7,274 nt of DNA from Streptosporangiaceae bacterium (GCA_030052355.1 JASIGS010000140.1:1-7274); one strand, 5' to 3'. Positions 1 to 5,195 are shown, counted from the first letter of the stretch. The notes: a model not told the origin generated them from the sequence alone. A program made the numbers and translations.

Positions 1-1
1 C

Positions 2-349
2 GAACTGGCGGCTCGCCGGATGCTGGCCGATACCGACTACGTGTGGCGCGACGCCGAAGATGACCGGCTGGGCTGCGCGATCGCGCTGGTCCTGAGTCGC
101 GCCGACCTGACGGCGGAGCAGTCCACAGGGTGGCTAGACCTCGTGGATGAGAAGTTCAGCCACGGCGAGCCGGGCCCGGTGCCGGCCTACGCCAGCAACT
201 CGATCAGGACCTTGCGGCTGCTGTACGTACTCGCGGATCGCGGAGTCCGCGACGACCCAGCCGGGCAGCCCACGCCGCTGACCCACGCGGCCGCTGTCAA
301 GCAGCGGCTGGCCTCCTCACTCGCCCCGGTCACCTGGTTCTCAGGCTGA
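2..349 (+). CDS. C-terminal part of a probable DUF2785 family protein (5' end outside window)
   Basis: The reading frame is open from base 2 (residues ELAARR precede the first ATG at 20) to the TGA at 347-349, so this is most likely the end of a longer gene and the ATG at 20 is internal. The visible part has an acidic 'RDAEDDRLGCAIALVL' helix, a 'GEPGPVPAYASNSIRTLR' stretch and a 'LLYVLADRGVR' helix. From memory this resembles the C-terminus of DUF2785 proteins, a helical family of unknown function found in actinobacteria and firmicutes. No catalytic motif, signal peptide or membrane segment is seen. It is convergent with erpA, with paired hairpins between the two stops. Coding status is firm. 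The family name is recalled from pattern and not checked by a search, and no function is claimed. Confidence 0.7.
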   Translation, partial: ELAARRMLADTDYVWRDAEDDRLGCAIALVLSRADLTAEQSTGWLDLVDEKFSHGEPGPVPAYASNSIRTLRLLYVLADRGVRDDPAGQPTPLTHAAAVKQRLASSLAPVTWFSG

Positions 350-368
350 CGCAACGGAAGCGATCGGC

Positions 369-430
369 GGCGGCAGCGCGACCTGCCGCCAGGCACGAAA
401 CTGCCGCCGGACGGTACAGTCCGGCGGCAG
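369..430. terminator. Twin hairpins between convergent genes, probable bidirectional terminator
   Basis: Two perfect inverted repeats lie in the 118-bp gap between the converging stop codons. The first has GGCGGCAG at 369-376 and CTGCCGCC at 383-390, with a 6-nt loop. The second has CTGCCGCCGGAC at 401-412 and its exact complement at 419-430, with a 6-nt loop. The 12-bp stem is followed by TCGTTAT on the plus strand and TTTCG on the minus strand, so it could end transcription both ways despite lacking a long U-tract, as is common in actinobacteria. Both hairpins use the same 8-bp core, so cross-pairing is possible. Confidence 0.7.
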
Positions 431-467
431 TCGTTATGTCCGGGTGCGACCCCCGAGGCCAGCTAGC

Positions 468-818
468 TCAGTGGAAGGAGTCGCCGCAAGCGCACGAGCC
501 GGTGGCGTTCGGGTTGTCGATCGTGAAGCCCTGCTTCTCGATCGTGTCCACGAAGTCGATCGTGGCGCCCGTCAGGTACGGCAGGCTCATCCTGTCGGTC
601 ACCACCTGGACGGTACCGAACTCGCTGACGGAGTCGCCGTCCATCTCCCGCTCGTCGAAGTAGAGCTGGTAGCGCAGGCCAGAGCACCCACCCGGCTGCA
701 CGGCGATGCGCAGCCGCAGGTCCTCACGGCCTTCCTGCTGGAGCAGGCTGCTGACCTTGGCCGTCGCGGCATCGGTGAGAACGATGCCCTGCTTAGTCGC
801 CTCGCTCTGAGCTGTCAT
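468..818 (-). CDS. erpA: A-type iron-sulfur cluster carrier/insertion protein (HesB/IscA/ErpA family)
   Basis: This 116-residue protein has the length and layout of A-type Fe-S carriers, which accept a cluster from the SUF scaffold and hand it to apo-enzymes in the cytoplasm. The three ligand cysteines are present: C45 in 'PGGCSGLRYQL', and C109 and C111 in the C-terminal 'GSCACGDSF', giving C-X63-C-X-C. The family segment 'YLTGATIDFVDTIEKQGFTIDNPNA' precedes the last two. The ATG at 818 is the only sensible start: an in-frame TAA lies three codons upstream, and AGGAG (828-832) sits 9 nt before it. The gene diverges from nadA, whose product needs a [4Fe-4S] cluster, which makes NadA a natural client (inference). 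Actinobacterial homologues are usually called ErpA, but IscA or SufA would be equally consistent by sequence alone. Confidence 0.95.
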   Translation of the reverse strand: MTAQSEATKQGIVLTDAATAKVSSLLQQEGREDLRLRIAVQPGGCSGLRYQLYFDEREMDGDSVSEFGTVQVVTDRMSLPYLTGATIDFVDTIEKQGFTIDNPNATGSCACGDSFH

Positions 819-958
819 CTGCGTTTACTCCTGGGTCCGACACGTCTGAGTCCGGCACGTCTGTGCCCAACACGTCCTCGTGTGCCACAACGATAGTCCC
901 CGGCCGAGCATTCCCGGCCTGCCTTGGCAGACAAATCGGGCGGTCGGCTAGGGTGCAT
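815..958 (-). CDS. Possible small leaderless leader ORF upstream of erpA (47 codons, speculative)
   Basis: An ATG at 958-956 lies 7 nt after a TAGTGT -10 box, the spacing expected for a leaderless transcript. The frame runs 47 codons and ends at TGA 817-815, overlapping the erpA ATG in an ATGA arrangement. The peptide would be very arginine-rich with two cysteines (residues 17 and 24), and its C-terminal half includes a repeating R-x-G-x-R pattern from the 15-bp repeats. Against a true protein, only 24 of 47 codons end in G or C and four are AGA, unlike the neighbouring genes. It may act as a leader that couples translation to erpA, or be chance. No homologue is recognised. Confidence 0.25.
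   Translation of the reverse strand: MHPSRPPDLSAKAGRECSAGDYRCGTRGRVGHRRAGLRRVGPRSKRR
836..880. repeat. Three adjacent 15-bp imperfect direct repeats in the erpA leader
   Basis: Three 15-bp units sit head to tail at 836-850, 851-865 and 866-880, all containing CACGTC. Units 1 and 2 agree at 13 of 15 positions, unit 3 at 9 to 10. They lie just upstream of the erpA Shine-Dalgarno sequence and, if the promoter at 966-995 is used, within the erpA 5' leader. The role is unknown: a repeated operator, an RNA element or simple duplication are all possible. Confidence 0.6.
924..954 (+). promoter_or_regulatory. Predicted nadA promoter (TTGGCA-N19-TAGGGT)
   Basis: TTGGCA (924-929) and TAGGGT (949-954) match actinobacterial housekeeping -35 and -10 elements, with a rather long 19-bp spacer. 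Transcription would start near 961, leaving a leader of about 64 nt that contains the palindrome at 987-1005. The -10 box lies in the left arm of a 10-bp inverted repeat (942-951 with 969-978). Confidence 0.5.
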
Positions 959-978
959 CGATCCGACACTAGCCGACC
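942..978. repeat. 10-bp inverted repeat between the erpA and nadA promoters
   Basis: GGTCGGCTAG at 942-951 is exactly complementary to CTAGCCGACC at 969-978, with 17 bp between. Each arm covers part of one of the two opposed -10 boxes (TAGGGT on plus, TAGTGT on minus). The symmetry may therefore reflect two divergent promoters sharing the same extended -10 context, or an operator for a dimeric regulator that blocks both. Confidence 0.6.
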
Positions 979-995
979 AGCGCCAGTATCGTCAT
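966..995 (-). promoter_or_regulatory. Predicted erpA promoter (ATGACG-N18-TAGTGT)
   Basis: On the minus strand ATGACG (995-990) and TAGTGT (971-966) are 18 bp apart, a good housekeeping-sigma layout, with a start near 959. The same two hexamers with the same spacing recur upstream of pspA. The -35 lies inside the palindrome at 987-1005, so a protein bound there could block erpA transcription. Confidence 0.5.
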
Positions 996-1005
996 CTAGA
1001 CGATA
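987..1005. promoter_or_regulatory. 19-bp palindrome, candidate operator for nadA and erpA
   Basis: TATCGTC (987-993) and GACGATA (999-1005) are perfect 7-bp arms around ATCTA. The site overlaps the predicted erpA -35 and sits between the predicted nadA start point and the nadA ATG, so one regulator could act on both genes. The regulator is not identifiable from sequence. NAD-related (NrtR-type) or Fe-S-sensing repressors are plausible only from context. Confidence 0.45.
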
Positions 1006-1024
1006 ACTCGGCGGACGGGACCCG

Positions 1025-2185
1025 ATGACACACTCGCCAGGCCAGACGAGCACCGCCGTGCTCGGAGCTGGTGCCGACCCGTACGCCGAACACGGCGTGC
1101 TCCACCCAGCAGAGCTGCCGTCTGCCAGCGATCGCGGACTCCTGGCCAGGGCTCGCGCGGCCAGGAGGGCGCTTGGCGACCGCGCCTTCATCCTGGGCCA
1201 CCACTACCAGCGGGACGAGGTCATCCAGTTCGCCGACGTGACGGGTGACTCCTTCAAGCTCGCCCGCGAGGCGGCGGCCAGGCCGGAGGCCGCGTTCGTC
1301 GTGTTCTGCGGCGCCGGCTTCATGGCCGAGTCGGCGGACATCCTGACCTCAGCGCAGCAGCGAGTGGTGCTGCCTGACCTGGCCGCCGACTGCTCCGTGG
1401 CCGACATGGCCAGTCACGACCAGGTCGAGGAGTGCTGGCAGGCGCTGGCGGATCTCGGCCTCGCCGCCGGGGTGGTCCCGGTCACCTACATGAACTCCTC
1501 GGCCGATACCAAGGCGTTCACCGGCAGGCACGGCGGCACCGTGTGCACCTCCTCGAACGCGAAGCGGGCGCTGAGCTGGGCCCTCCGGCGCGGCAGCAAG
1601 GTGCTGTTCCTGCCCGACCAGCATCTTGGCCGCAACACCGCCGTGCTCGAGATGGGCATGAGCCGGGACGACTGCGTCGTCTGGGATCCGCACGCCCCGG
1701 GCGGGAACGGCGGCCTGGCGCCGCAGCAGCTGCGCGACGCAACGATGATCTTGTGGCGCGGGGACTGCCCGGTGCACGGCAGCTTCTCCCCCGGCTGCGT
1801 CGGACAGGTGCGGCAGCGTATCCCCGGGGTGAACGTGATCGTGCACCCGGAGTGGCCGCACGAGATCGTGCTCGAGGCCGACCAGGTGGGCTCGACCGAA
1901 ATGATCATCTCGACGATCGAGCGCGCGCCGTCAGGGTCGTCCTGGGCCGTGGGAACCGAGCCGAACCTGGTGCGGCGGCTGGCCGCGGCCAATCCCGACA
2001 AGACCGTCGTGTCACTCGACGAGACCGCCTGGTACTGCTCGACCACGAACAGGATCGACCTCCCGCACCTGGTCGCCGCGCTCGAGTCGCTGAGCGCCGG
2101 CCAGGTCGTGAACCAGGTCACCGTCGAGCCAGAAGCCGCCCGCCAGGCGAGGGGCGCGCTGGAGCGCATGCTCGCGCTGCCGTAG
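1025..2185 (+). CDS. nadA: Quinolinate synthase A (NadA)
   Basis: NadA condenses iminoaspartate with dihydroxyacetone phosphate to give quinolinate, the second step of de novo NAD synthesis, using an oxygen-sensitive [4Fe-4S] cluster. The 386-residue length is typical of the long actinobacterial form. Family motifs in order: 'GHHYQRDEVIQFAD' (58-71), 'GDSFKLAREAA' (74-84), 'CGAGFMAESADIL' (95-107), 'YMNSSADTKAFTGRHGG' (155-171), 'CTSSNAKRA' (174-182), 'LPDQHLGRN' (196-204), HPE (274-276), 'GSTEMIIS' (289-296), 'GTEPNLVRRLA' (310-320) and 'CSTTNRIDLPHL' (338-349). C95, C174 and C338 fit the three cluster ligands. The family's usual HPEC reads HPEW here. The ATG at 1025 has a weak GGACGGG ribosome site before it. 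nadB and nadC are not adjacent within the window; the next gene is convergent. Confidence 0.97.
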   Translation: MTHSPGQTSTAVLGAGADPYAEHGVLHPAELPSASDRGLLARARAARRALGDRAFILGHHYQRDEVIQFADVTGDSFKLAREAAARPEAAFVVFCGAGFMAESADILTSAQQRVVLPDLAADCSVADMASHDQVEECWQALADLGLAAGVVPVTYMNSSADTKAFTGRHGGTVCTSSNAKRALSWALRRGSKVLFLPDQHLGRNTAVLEMGMSRDDCVVWDPHAPGGNGGLAPQQLRDATMILWRGDCPVHGSFSPGCVGQVRQRIPGVNVIVHPEWPHEIVLEADQVGSTEMIISTIERAPSGSSWAVGTEPNLVRRLAAANPDKTVVSLDETAWYCSTTNRIDLPHLVAALESLSAGQVVNQVTVEPEAARQARGALERMLALP

Positions 2186-2223
2186 CTGTGCGGCCGTAGC
2201 CGGGTAGCCGGAGCCGAGCGGTA

Positions 2224-2259
2224 CCGGGCCTGACCGGGGACCGGGCCCTACAGGCCCGG
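2224..2259. terminator. GC-rich hairpin(s) at the convergent nadA/pspAB ends
   Basis: CCGGGCC (2241-2247) pairs with GGCCCGG (2253-2259) around a 5-nt loop that contains the pspAB stop codon. A second upstream arm, CCGGGCCTG (2224-2232), is fully complementary to 2251-2259 and would compete for the same partner. There is no U-tract on either side, so termination is plausible but not certain. Confidence 0.45.
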
Positions 2260-2820
2260 CGCCCCCCAGATGGCCATCCACCGGCCCAGGTCCGGCTCGA
2301 TCTTCAGGTCGTCGCTCAGCGTCCCGCGGATCTGCAGTTCGAGCGCGTTGTCCCGGCGCTGGCCGGACAGCGGTGCGAACGGGTAGAACGTGCCCCGCTT
2401 GTACAGGTACACAAGCCCGAGCTTCCGGCCGCCCGAGTCGCGGAACGCCATGATCGTGCACAGCAGCTGGGGGCCGAAGCCGCCGGACTCGAGCGAGGAG
2501 TTCACCGCGTGCAGGTTGGTGACCAGGCCCTCGGGATCGTCATCGCTCTGATTGCAGACCAGCCACGTGAAGCCGTAGGTGTCCGTCGACATCTGCACCG
2601 GCTTGCTGTCCTTGTCCATCGCCAGCAGCTCTTGGACGTCGTGCTCGATGTCGCTGAACGCCTTGCCCTCGGCGGCGCGGAAGCACACCGAGCCCGACCC
2701 GGTCGGCCGGAAGTCCGTCGCGGCCTGCAGGGTCAGCGCCGCCCCCGGCAGCGCGAAGAGCTGGTCCAGGTTCGGCGGAACCGGCTTGGTCCGGCCAAGC
2801 AGCGCGTCCAGGAAGCCCAC
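2248..2820 (-). CDS. pspAB: PspA-associated protein PspAB
   Basis: This 190-residue soluble-looking protein begins 'MGFLDALLGRTKPVPPNLDQLFALPGAALTL' and contains 'GSVCFRAAEGKAFSDIEHDVQELL', 'DTYGFTWLVCNQ', a 'LVTNLHAVNSSLESGGFGPQLLC' segment, 'LVYLYKRGTFYPFAP' and a C-terminal 'DLGRWMAIWGAPGL'. I recognise this as PspAB, a protein that in actinobacteria travels with HtpX and PspA. Its biochemical role is not established. No membrane segment or catalytic motif is evident. The start is GTG at 2820, 5 bp after the htpX stop, with an AGG-type site in the htpX stop region 8 nt upstream. That implies one transcript with htpX and probable translational coupling. A role in PspA-dependent membrane-stress handling is inferred from context. 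Confidence 0.85.
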   Translation of the reverse strand: MGFLDALLGRTKPVPPNLDQLFALPGAALTLQAATDFRPTGSGSVCFRAAEGKAFSDIEHDVQELLAMDKDSKPVQMSTDTYGFTWLVCNQSDDDPEGLVTNLHAVNSSLESGGFGPQLLCTIMAFRDSGGRKLGLVYLYKRGTFYPFAPLSGQRRDNALELQIRGTLSDDLKIEPDLGRWMAIWGAPGL

Positions 2821-2825
2821 CGGCG

Positions 2826-3806
2826 TTACCTGCCGAGCTGCTTGGAGATCTTGTCGAGCTGGGCGAGCCTCTTCTGCAGCGACGGGTGCGTGGAGAAGAT
2901 CGCCCCGATGTGGTTGTCGCCTGGCCGCAGCGCCGGGGTGAAGTAGAACGTGTTCAGCGGCTCGGCCTGGCGCAGGTCCCTGGTCGGGATCCTGGCCATG
3001 TCCCCAGTCACCTTGACCAGCGCGCTGGCCAGCGCGGACGGCTGCCCGGTGAGCAGCGCGCCGGACCGGTCGGCGGCAAGCTCGCGGTACCGCGACAGCA
3101 TCCTGATCAGCAGGAAGCTGACGACGTAGGTCACGATGCTGAGCAGCATCATCGGGATGATCAGCAGCGCGGCCTGGTTGTTCCGGCCACGGCCGCCGAA
3201 CAGCTCGGAGTAGAACGCGAACCGCACCATCAGCGCGGCGATGATGCCGAGGAAGGACGCGATCGTCATGACCGCGACGTCCTTGTGCGCGACGTGCGAC
3301 ATCTCGTGTGCCAGCACGCCCTCGAGCTCGTTGTTGTCCAGCCGCTGCAAGATGCCCTCGGTGGCGCAGACCACCGCGACCTTGCTGTTACGGCCGGTCG
3401 CAAACGCGTTCGGCATCTGCGTCGGGGCAATCGCGACCCGCGGCTTGGGCATGTCCGCCATGGCGCAGAGCCGGTCGATGATCCCGTGCAGCCTGGCGGC
3501 TTCTGGCGAGTCGTTCGGCCCGACCAGCCGCGCGCGCGATGTGGCCAGCGCAATCTTGTCCGACCACCAGTAGGAGGCCAGGGCGCTGCCGACACCGATG
3601 AGGCATGCAATGACGATGATCGCTGTGTCGCTGACCGCTGATCCAGATGAGTGGCCGTAGCGAGCCGAGTCGTACAAGCGGGGGCCATACAGGATGAGAT
3701 ACGACAGGCCAACGCCAAAGCCGACGAATACCAGCCCGAGCAGGAACATGGTCGCGCCCATCCGCGCGATCAGGCCCGGGTCAGACGCGTACCGAGTGCG
3801 CGCCAT
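2826..3806 (-). CDS. htpX: Membrane zinc metalloprotease HtpX (peptidase M48B)
   Basis: HtpX is an integral membrane protease that degrades misfolded or damaged membrane proteins. The 326-residue protein has two N-terminal hydrophobic segments (about 18-40 and 61-80), the zinc site HEMSH at 167-171 with catalytic E168, two further membrane segments (about 180-197 and 212-236), and the third zinc ligand E242 in 'RYRELAADR'. 'MPNAFATGR' (131-139) and the C-terminal 'STHPSLQKRLAQL' (305-317) are also family signatures. All key residues are present. The ATG at 3806 has a strong GGGAGG site (3815-3820) 8 nt upstream. The gene is followed 5 bp later by pspAB and preceded by a structured leader with a predicted ECF-sigma promoter. 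Members are slightly shorter in proteobacteria (about 290 residues), so the longer linkers here are normal for actinobacteria. Confidence 0.95.
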   Translation of the reverse strand: MARTRYASDPGLIARMGATMFLLGLVFVGFGVGLSYLILYGPRLYDSARYGHSSGSAVSDTAIIVIACLIGVGSALASYWWSDKIALATSRARLVGPNDSPEAARLHGIIDRLCAMADMPKPRVAIAPTQMPNAFATGRNSKVAVVCATEGILQRLDNNELEGVLAHEMSHVAHKDVAVMTIASFLGIIAALMVRFAFYSELFGGRGRNNQAALLIIPMMLLSIVTYVVSFLLIRMLSRYRELAADRSGALLTGQPSALASALVKVTGDMARIPTRDLRQAEPLNTFYFTPALRPGDNHIGAIFSTHPSLQKRLAQLDKISKQLGR

Positions 3807-3825
3807 CGGCGCCGCCTCCCTTTTC

Positions 3826-3854
3826 CTGAGCGGTCTCAGTTACCAGGACCGCTC
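3826..3854 (-). promoter_or_regulatory. Alternative hairpins in the htpX leader, just upstream of the ribosome site
   Basis: GAGCGGTC (3828-3835) and GACCGCTC (3847-3854) form a perfect 8-bp stem with an 11-nt loop. A shorter stem, CTGAG (3826-3830) with CTCAG (3835-3839) around CGGT, uses the same bases and cannot form at the same time. The structure ends 6 nt before the GGGAGG ribosome site of htpX. It could be an RNA switch or attenuator, or a DNA operator palindrome. Confidence 0.45.
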
Positions 3855-3928
3855 TCATGCTTTAGTACACACCCAACGGCCAGTGCGTGCGCCCGAAGCC
3901 GGGCCAGCGCCGACCGGGAGGCTGCCAC
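3836..3928 (-). CDS. Possible 30-codon leader ORF upstream of htpX (speculative)
   Basis: GGAGG (3933-3937) lies 4 nt before a GTG at 3928-3926 that opens 30 codons, ending at TGA 3838-3836 inside the leader hairpin. The peptide would begin MAASRSALARLRAHALAVG. Nineteen of 30 codons end in G or C, lower than expected for a real gene here. The ribosome site would sit at the extreme 5' end of a transcript made from the predicted ECF promoter. It could be a regulatory leader peptide or chance; no homologue is recognised. Confidence 0.2.
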   Translation of the reverse strand: MAASRSALARLRAHALAVGCVLKHESGPGN

Positions 3929-3946
3929 GCAACCTCCAGAATAGTT

Positions 3947-3972
3947 AACGCTGTTACGACACATCTCGTTCC
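3947..3972 (-). promoter_or_regulatory. Predicted ECF (SigE-like) promoter for htpX-pspAB
   Basis: On the minus strand GGAAC (3972-3968) is followed after 17 bp by CGTT (3950-3947), the arrangement used by SigE-type envelope-stress ECF sigma factors in actinobacteria. Transcription would start near 3939, giving a leader of about 130 nt before the htpX ATG. It lies outside pspAA, so it would allow htpX and pspAB to be induced separately from pspA-pspAA. Housekeeping-type boxes here are poor (TATTCT at 3943-3938 without a good -35). Confidence 0.5.
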
Positions 3973-3980
3973 CGCGGCGC

Positions 3981-3995
3981 GCACGGCACCCGTGC
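3981..3995 (-). terminator. Hairpin after pspAA, possible partial terminator
   Basis: GCACGG (3981-3986) and CCGTGC (3990-3995) form a perfect 6-bp stem with a 3-nt loop, about 30 nt after the pspAA stop codon and just before the predicted htpX promoter. No U-tract follows on the minus strand, so it may only attenuate read-through from pspA-pspAA into htpX. Confidence 0.3.
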
Positions 3996-4023
3996 AATGG
4001 CGGCCAGGTCCAGGCGGCGTCTC

Positions 4024-4302
4024 CTAGCCGGAAATCAGCCCCTCGTCGGCGAGCAACTGGCGAACCTCGTCCATGGTCGCGTCCGGCTGCGGCACGATCA
4101 GCTCAGACGGCTTCAGCACGTTCGCGTCGGCCGGCGTCCCCACCGCCCTGACCCGGGCGAGCAAGGCCGCCAGCGAGGACCGGAAGCCGTCCTCGTCGCC
4201 GCGCTCGACCGCGGCCTCCAGCTTCGCGTCAAGCTCGTTCAGCTCGCCGTGGGCGGAATCGGGGACTTCGAGCTGGCCCTCGCCCAGGATCCGGACAATC
4301 AT
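4024..4302 (-). CDS. pspAA: PspA-associated protein PspAA
   Basis: This 92-residue protein starts 'MIVRILGEGQLEVPDSAHGELNELDAKLEAAV' and continues with 'GDEDGFRSSLAALLARVRAVGTP', ending 'SELIVPQPDATMDEVRQLLADEGLISG'. I recognise the actinobacterial PspAA family: a small soluble protein with a beta-like N-terminus and helical remainder, encoded directly after pspA. Its function is not defined. Close coupling to pspA suggests it binds or modulates PspA (inference). The ATG at 4302 overlaps the pspA TGA by 4 nt (ATGA), so translation is probably coupled to pspA. A 217-bp gap holding a hairpin and a promoter separates it from htpX. Confidence 0.88.
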   Translation of the reverse strand: MIVRILGEGQLEVPDSAHGELNELDAKLEAAVERGDEDGFRSSLAALLARVRAVGTPADANVLKPSELIVPQPDATMDEVRQLLADEGLISG

Positions 4303-5120
4303 TCCGGCTCACCGGCCTGGCTCGGCTCTGCGGCCGGAGCCGGGCTGGCGGCCTGCGCACCGTCGGCCGAGCTAGCGCCCGCTCCGCCCTGCCCGCCTTC
4401 GATCTGCTTCGGCGCGCTGCCCTGCGAAAGCTCAACCTTCATGCGCTCGAGCTCGGCATCGACCCCGTGGCCGGCGCCCATCCGGTCGAGCTCGGCCTGG
4501 ATGTCGTCGTGCGGCCCGCTCACCATGTCGTCAAGCGCACCCGAGGCCATCAGCTCGTCGATGGCACCGGCCCGCGCCCGCATCTGCTCGGTCTTGTCCT
4601 CGGCGCGCTGAATGGCCAGGCCGACGTCGCCCATCTCCTCGGAGATGCCGGTAAAGGCCTCGTTGATCCGCGTCTGCGCCTCGGCGGCCGTGTAGGTGGC
4701 CTTGATGGTTTCCTTCCTGGTACGGAACTGCTCCACCTTGGTCTGCAGCCGCGCCGTGGCCTGGCTGAGCTTCTCTTCCTCGGCCTGCAGCGAGGCATAC
4801 TGCTCGTTCAGGCCCTCTAGCTGCGACTGCAGGCCCGCCTTGCGGGTGAGCGCCTCGCGGGCCAGGTCCTCGCGCCCAGCGCTGAGCGCGTCACGAGCCT
4901 GCCTGTCCAGCCGGTCCGACTGCTGCTGCAGCTGGTTGATCTGCAGCTCCACGCGCTTGCGGGAGGTCGCGACGTCGGCTACTCCGCGCCGTACTCTCTG
5001 CAGCAGCTCCAGTTGCTGCTGATAGGAGTAATCCAGGGTCTCCCGGGGATCCTCCATCCGGTCGAGCGCCTTGTTGGCCTTGGCGCGGAAGACCATCGTG
5101 ACCCGCTTCATGACGCCCAT
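4299..5120 (-). CDS. pspA: Phage shock protein A (PspA/IM30/Vipp1 family)
   Basis: PspA-family proteins are coiled-coil, ESCRT-III-like peripheral proteins that assemble on damaged cytoplasmic membranes and preserve the proton gradient. From the chosen start the protein is 273 residues. The amphipathic N-terminus 'MKRVTMVFRAKANKALDRMEDP' (from residue 4) is followed by 'RETLDYSYQQQLELLQRVRRGVADV', then a long charged coiled coil to about residue 180. Next come the conserved 'TYTAAEAQTRINEAFTGISEEMGDVGLAIQRAEDKTEQMRARAGAIDEL' region (given here by its key words), 'DDIQAELDRM', and a disordered Ala/Gly/Pro/Ser tail of about 40 residues. ATG 5120 is preferred because GAGGGG (5133-5138) lies 12 nt upstream. 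ATG 5111 would give the bare MKR start. The far-upstream GTG at 5246 lies before the predicted -10 box. pspAA overlaps the 3' end. Confidence 0.93.
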   Translation of the reverse strand: MGVMKRVTMVFRAKANKALDRMEDPRETLDYSYQQQLELLQRVRRGVADVATSRKRVELQINQLQQQSDRLDRQARDALSAGREDLAREALTRKAGLQSQLEGLNEQYASLQAEEEKLSQATARLQTKVEQFRTRKETIKATYTAAEAQTRINEAFTGISEEMGDVGLAIQRAEDKTEQMRARAGAIDELMASGALDDMVSGPHDDIQAELDRMGAGHGVDAELERMKVELSQGSAPKQIEGGQGGAGASSADGAQAASPAPAAEPSQAGEPE

Positions 5121-5132
5121 GGGCGCGACCAT

Positions 5133-5138
5133 CCCCTC
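5133..5138 (-). promoter_or_regulatory. Ribosome binding site deciding the pspA start
   Basis: GAGGGG on the minus strand directly abuts ATG 5132 (no spacing), is 12 nt from ATG 5120 and 21 nt from ATG 5111. Only 5120 is within workable distance, although 12 nt is long. Family alignment favours either 5120 or 5111. Confidence 0.5.
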
Positions 5139-5195
5139 AATCCAAATTCCGCCGGGCGGGCACGTCCAGGGTCTGTGGAAGAGTGCCAGCACTGC

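Noticed and set aside
836..880. CRISPR-like array
   Set aside because: Units are contiguous without spacers, only 15 bp and imperfect, so this is a small direct repeat and not CRISPR.
793..1191. 132-codon minus-strand frame spanning the erpA/nadA gap
   Set aside because: It overlaps both erpA and the start of nadA, lacks any family signature and has no ribosome site. The repeated Asp-rich end comes only from the 15-bp repeats.
1486..2169. Minus-strand frame opposite nadA
   Set aside because: Antisense shadow with no family resemblance.
1432..2199. Plus-strand frame overlapping nadA
   Set aside because: An Arg/Gly/Ala-rich shadow of nadA in another frame. NadA motifs run the full length of the 1025-2185 frame, so this one is not coding.
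2886..3641. 251-codon plus-strand frame opposite htpX
   Set aside because: Arg/Asp/Gln/His-rich shadow composition; htpX with its intact HEMSH site is the real gene.
3826..3839. HspR (HAIR) or CIRCE heat-shock operator upstream of htpX
   Set aside because: The palindrome CTGAG-N4-CTCAG does not match the HAIR (CTTGAGT-N7-ACTCAAG) or CIRCE consensus in spacing or arms.
3997..4611. 204-codon plus-strand frame opposite pspAA and pspA
   Set aside because: Antisense to two recognised families, with Ser/Ala/Pro-rich shadow composition in its second half.
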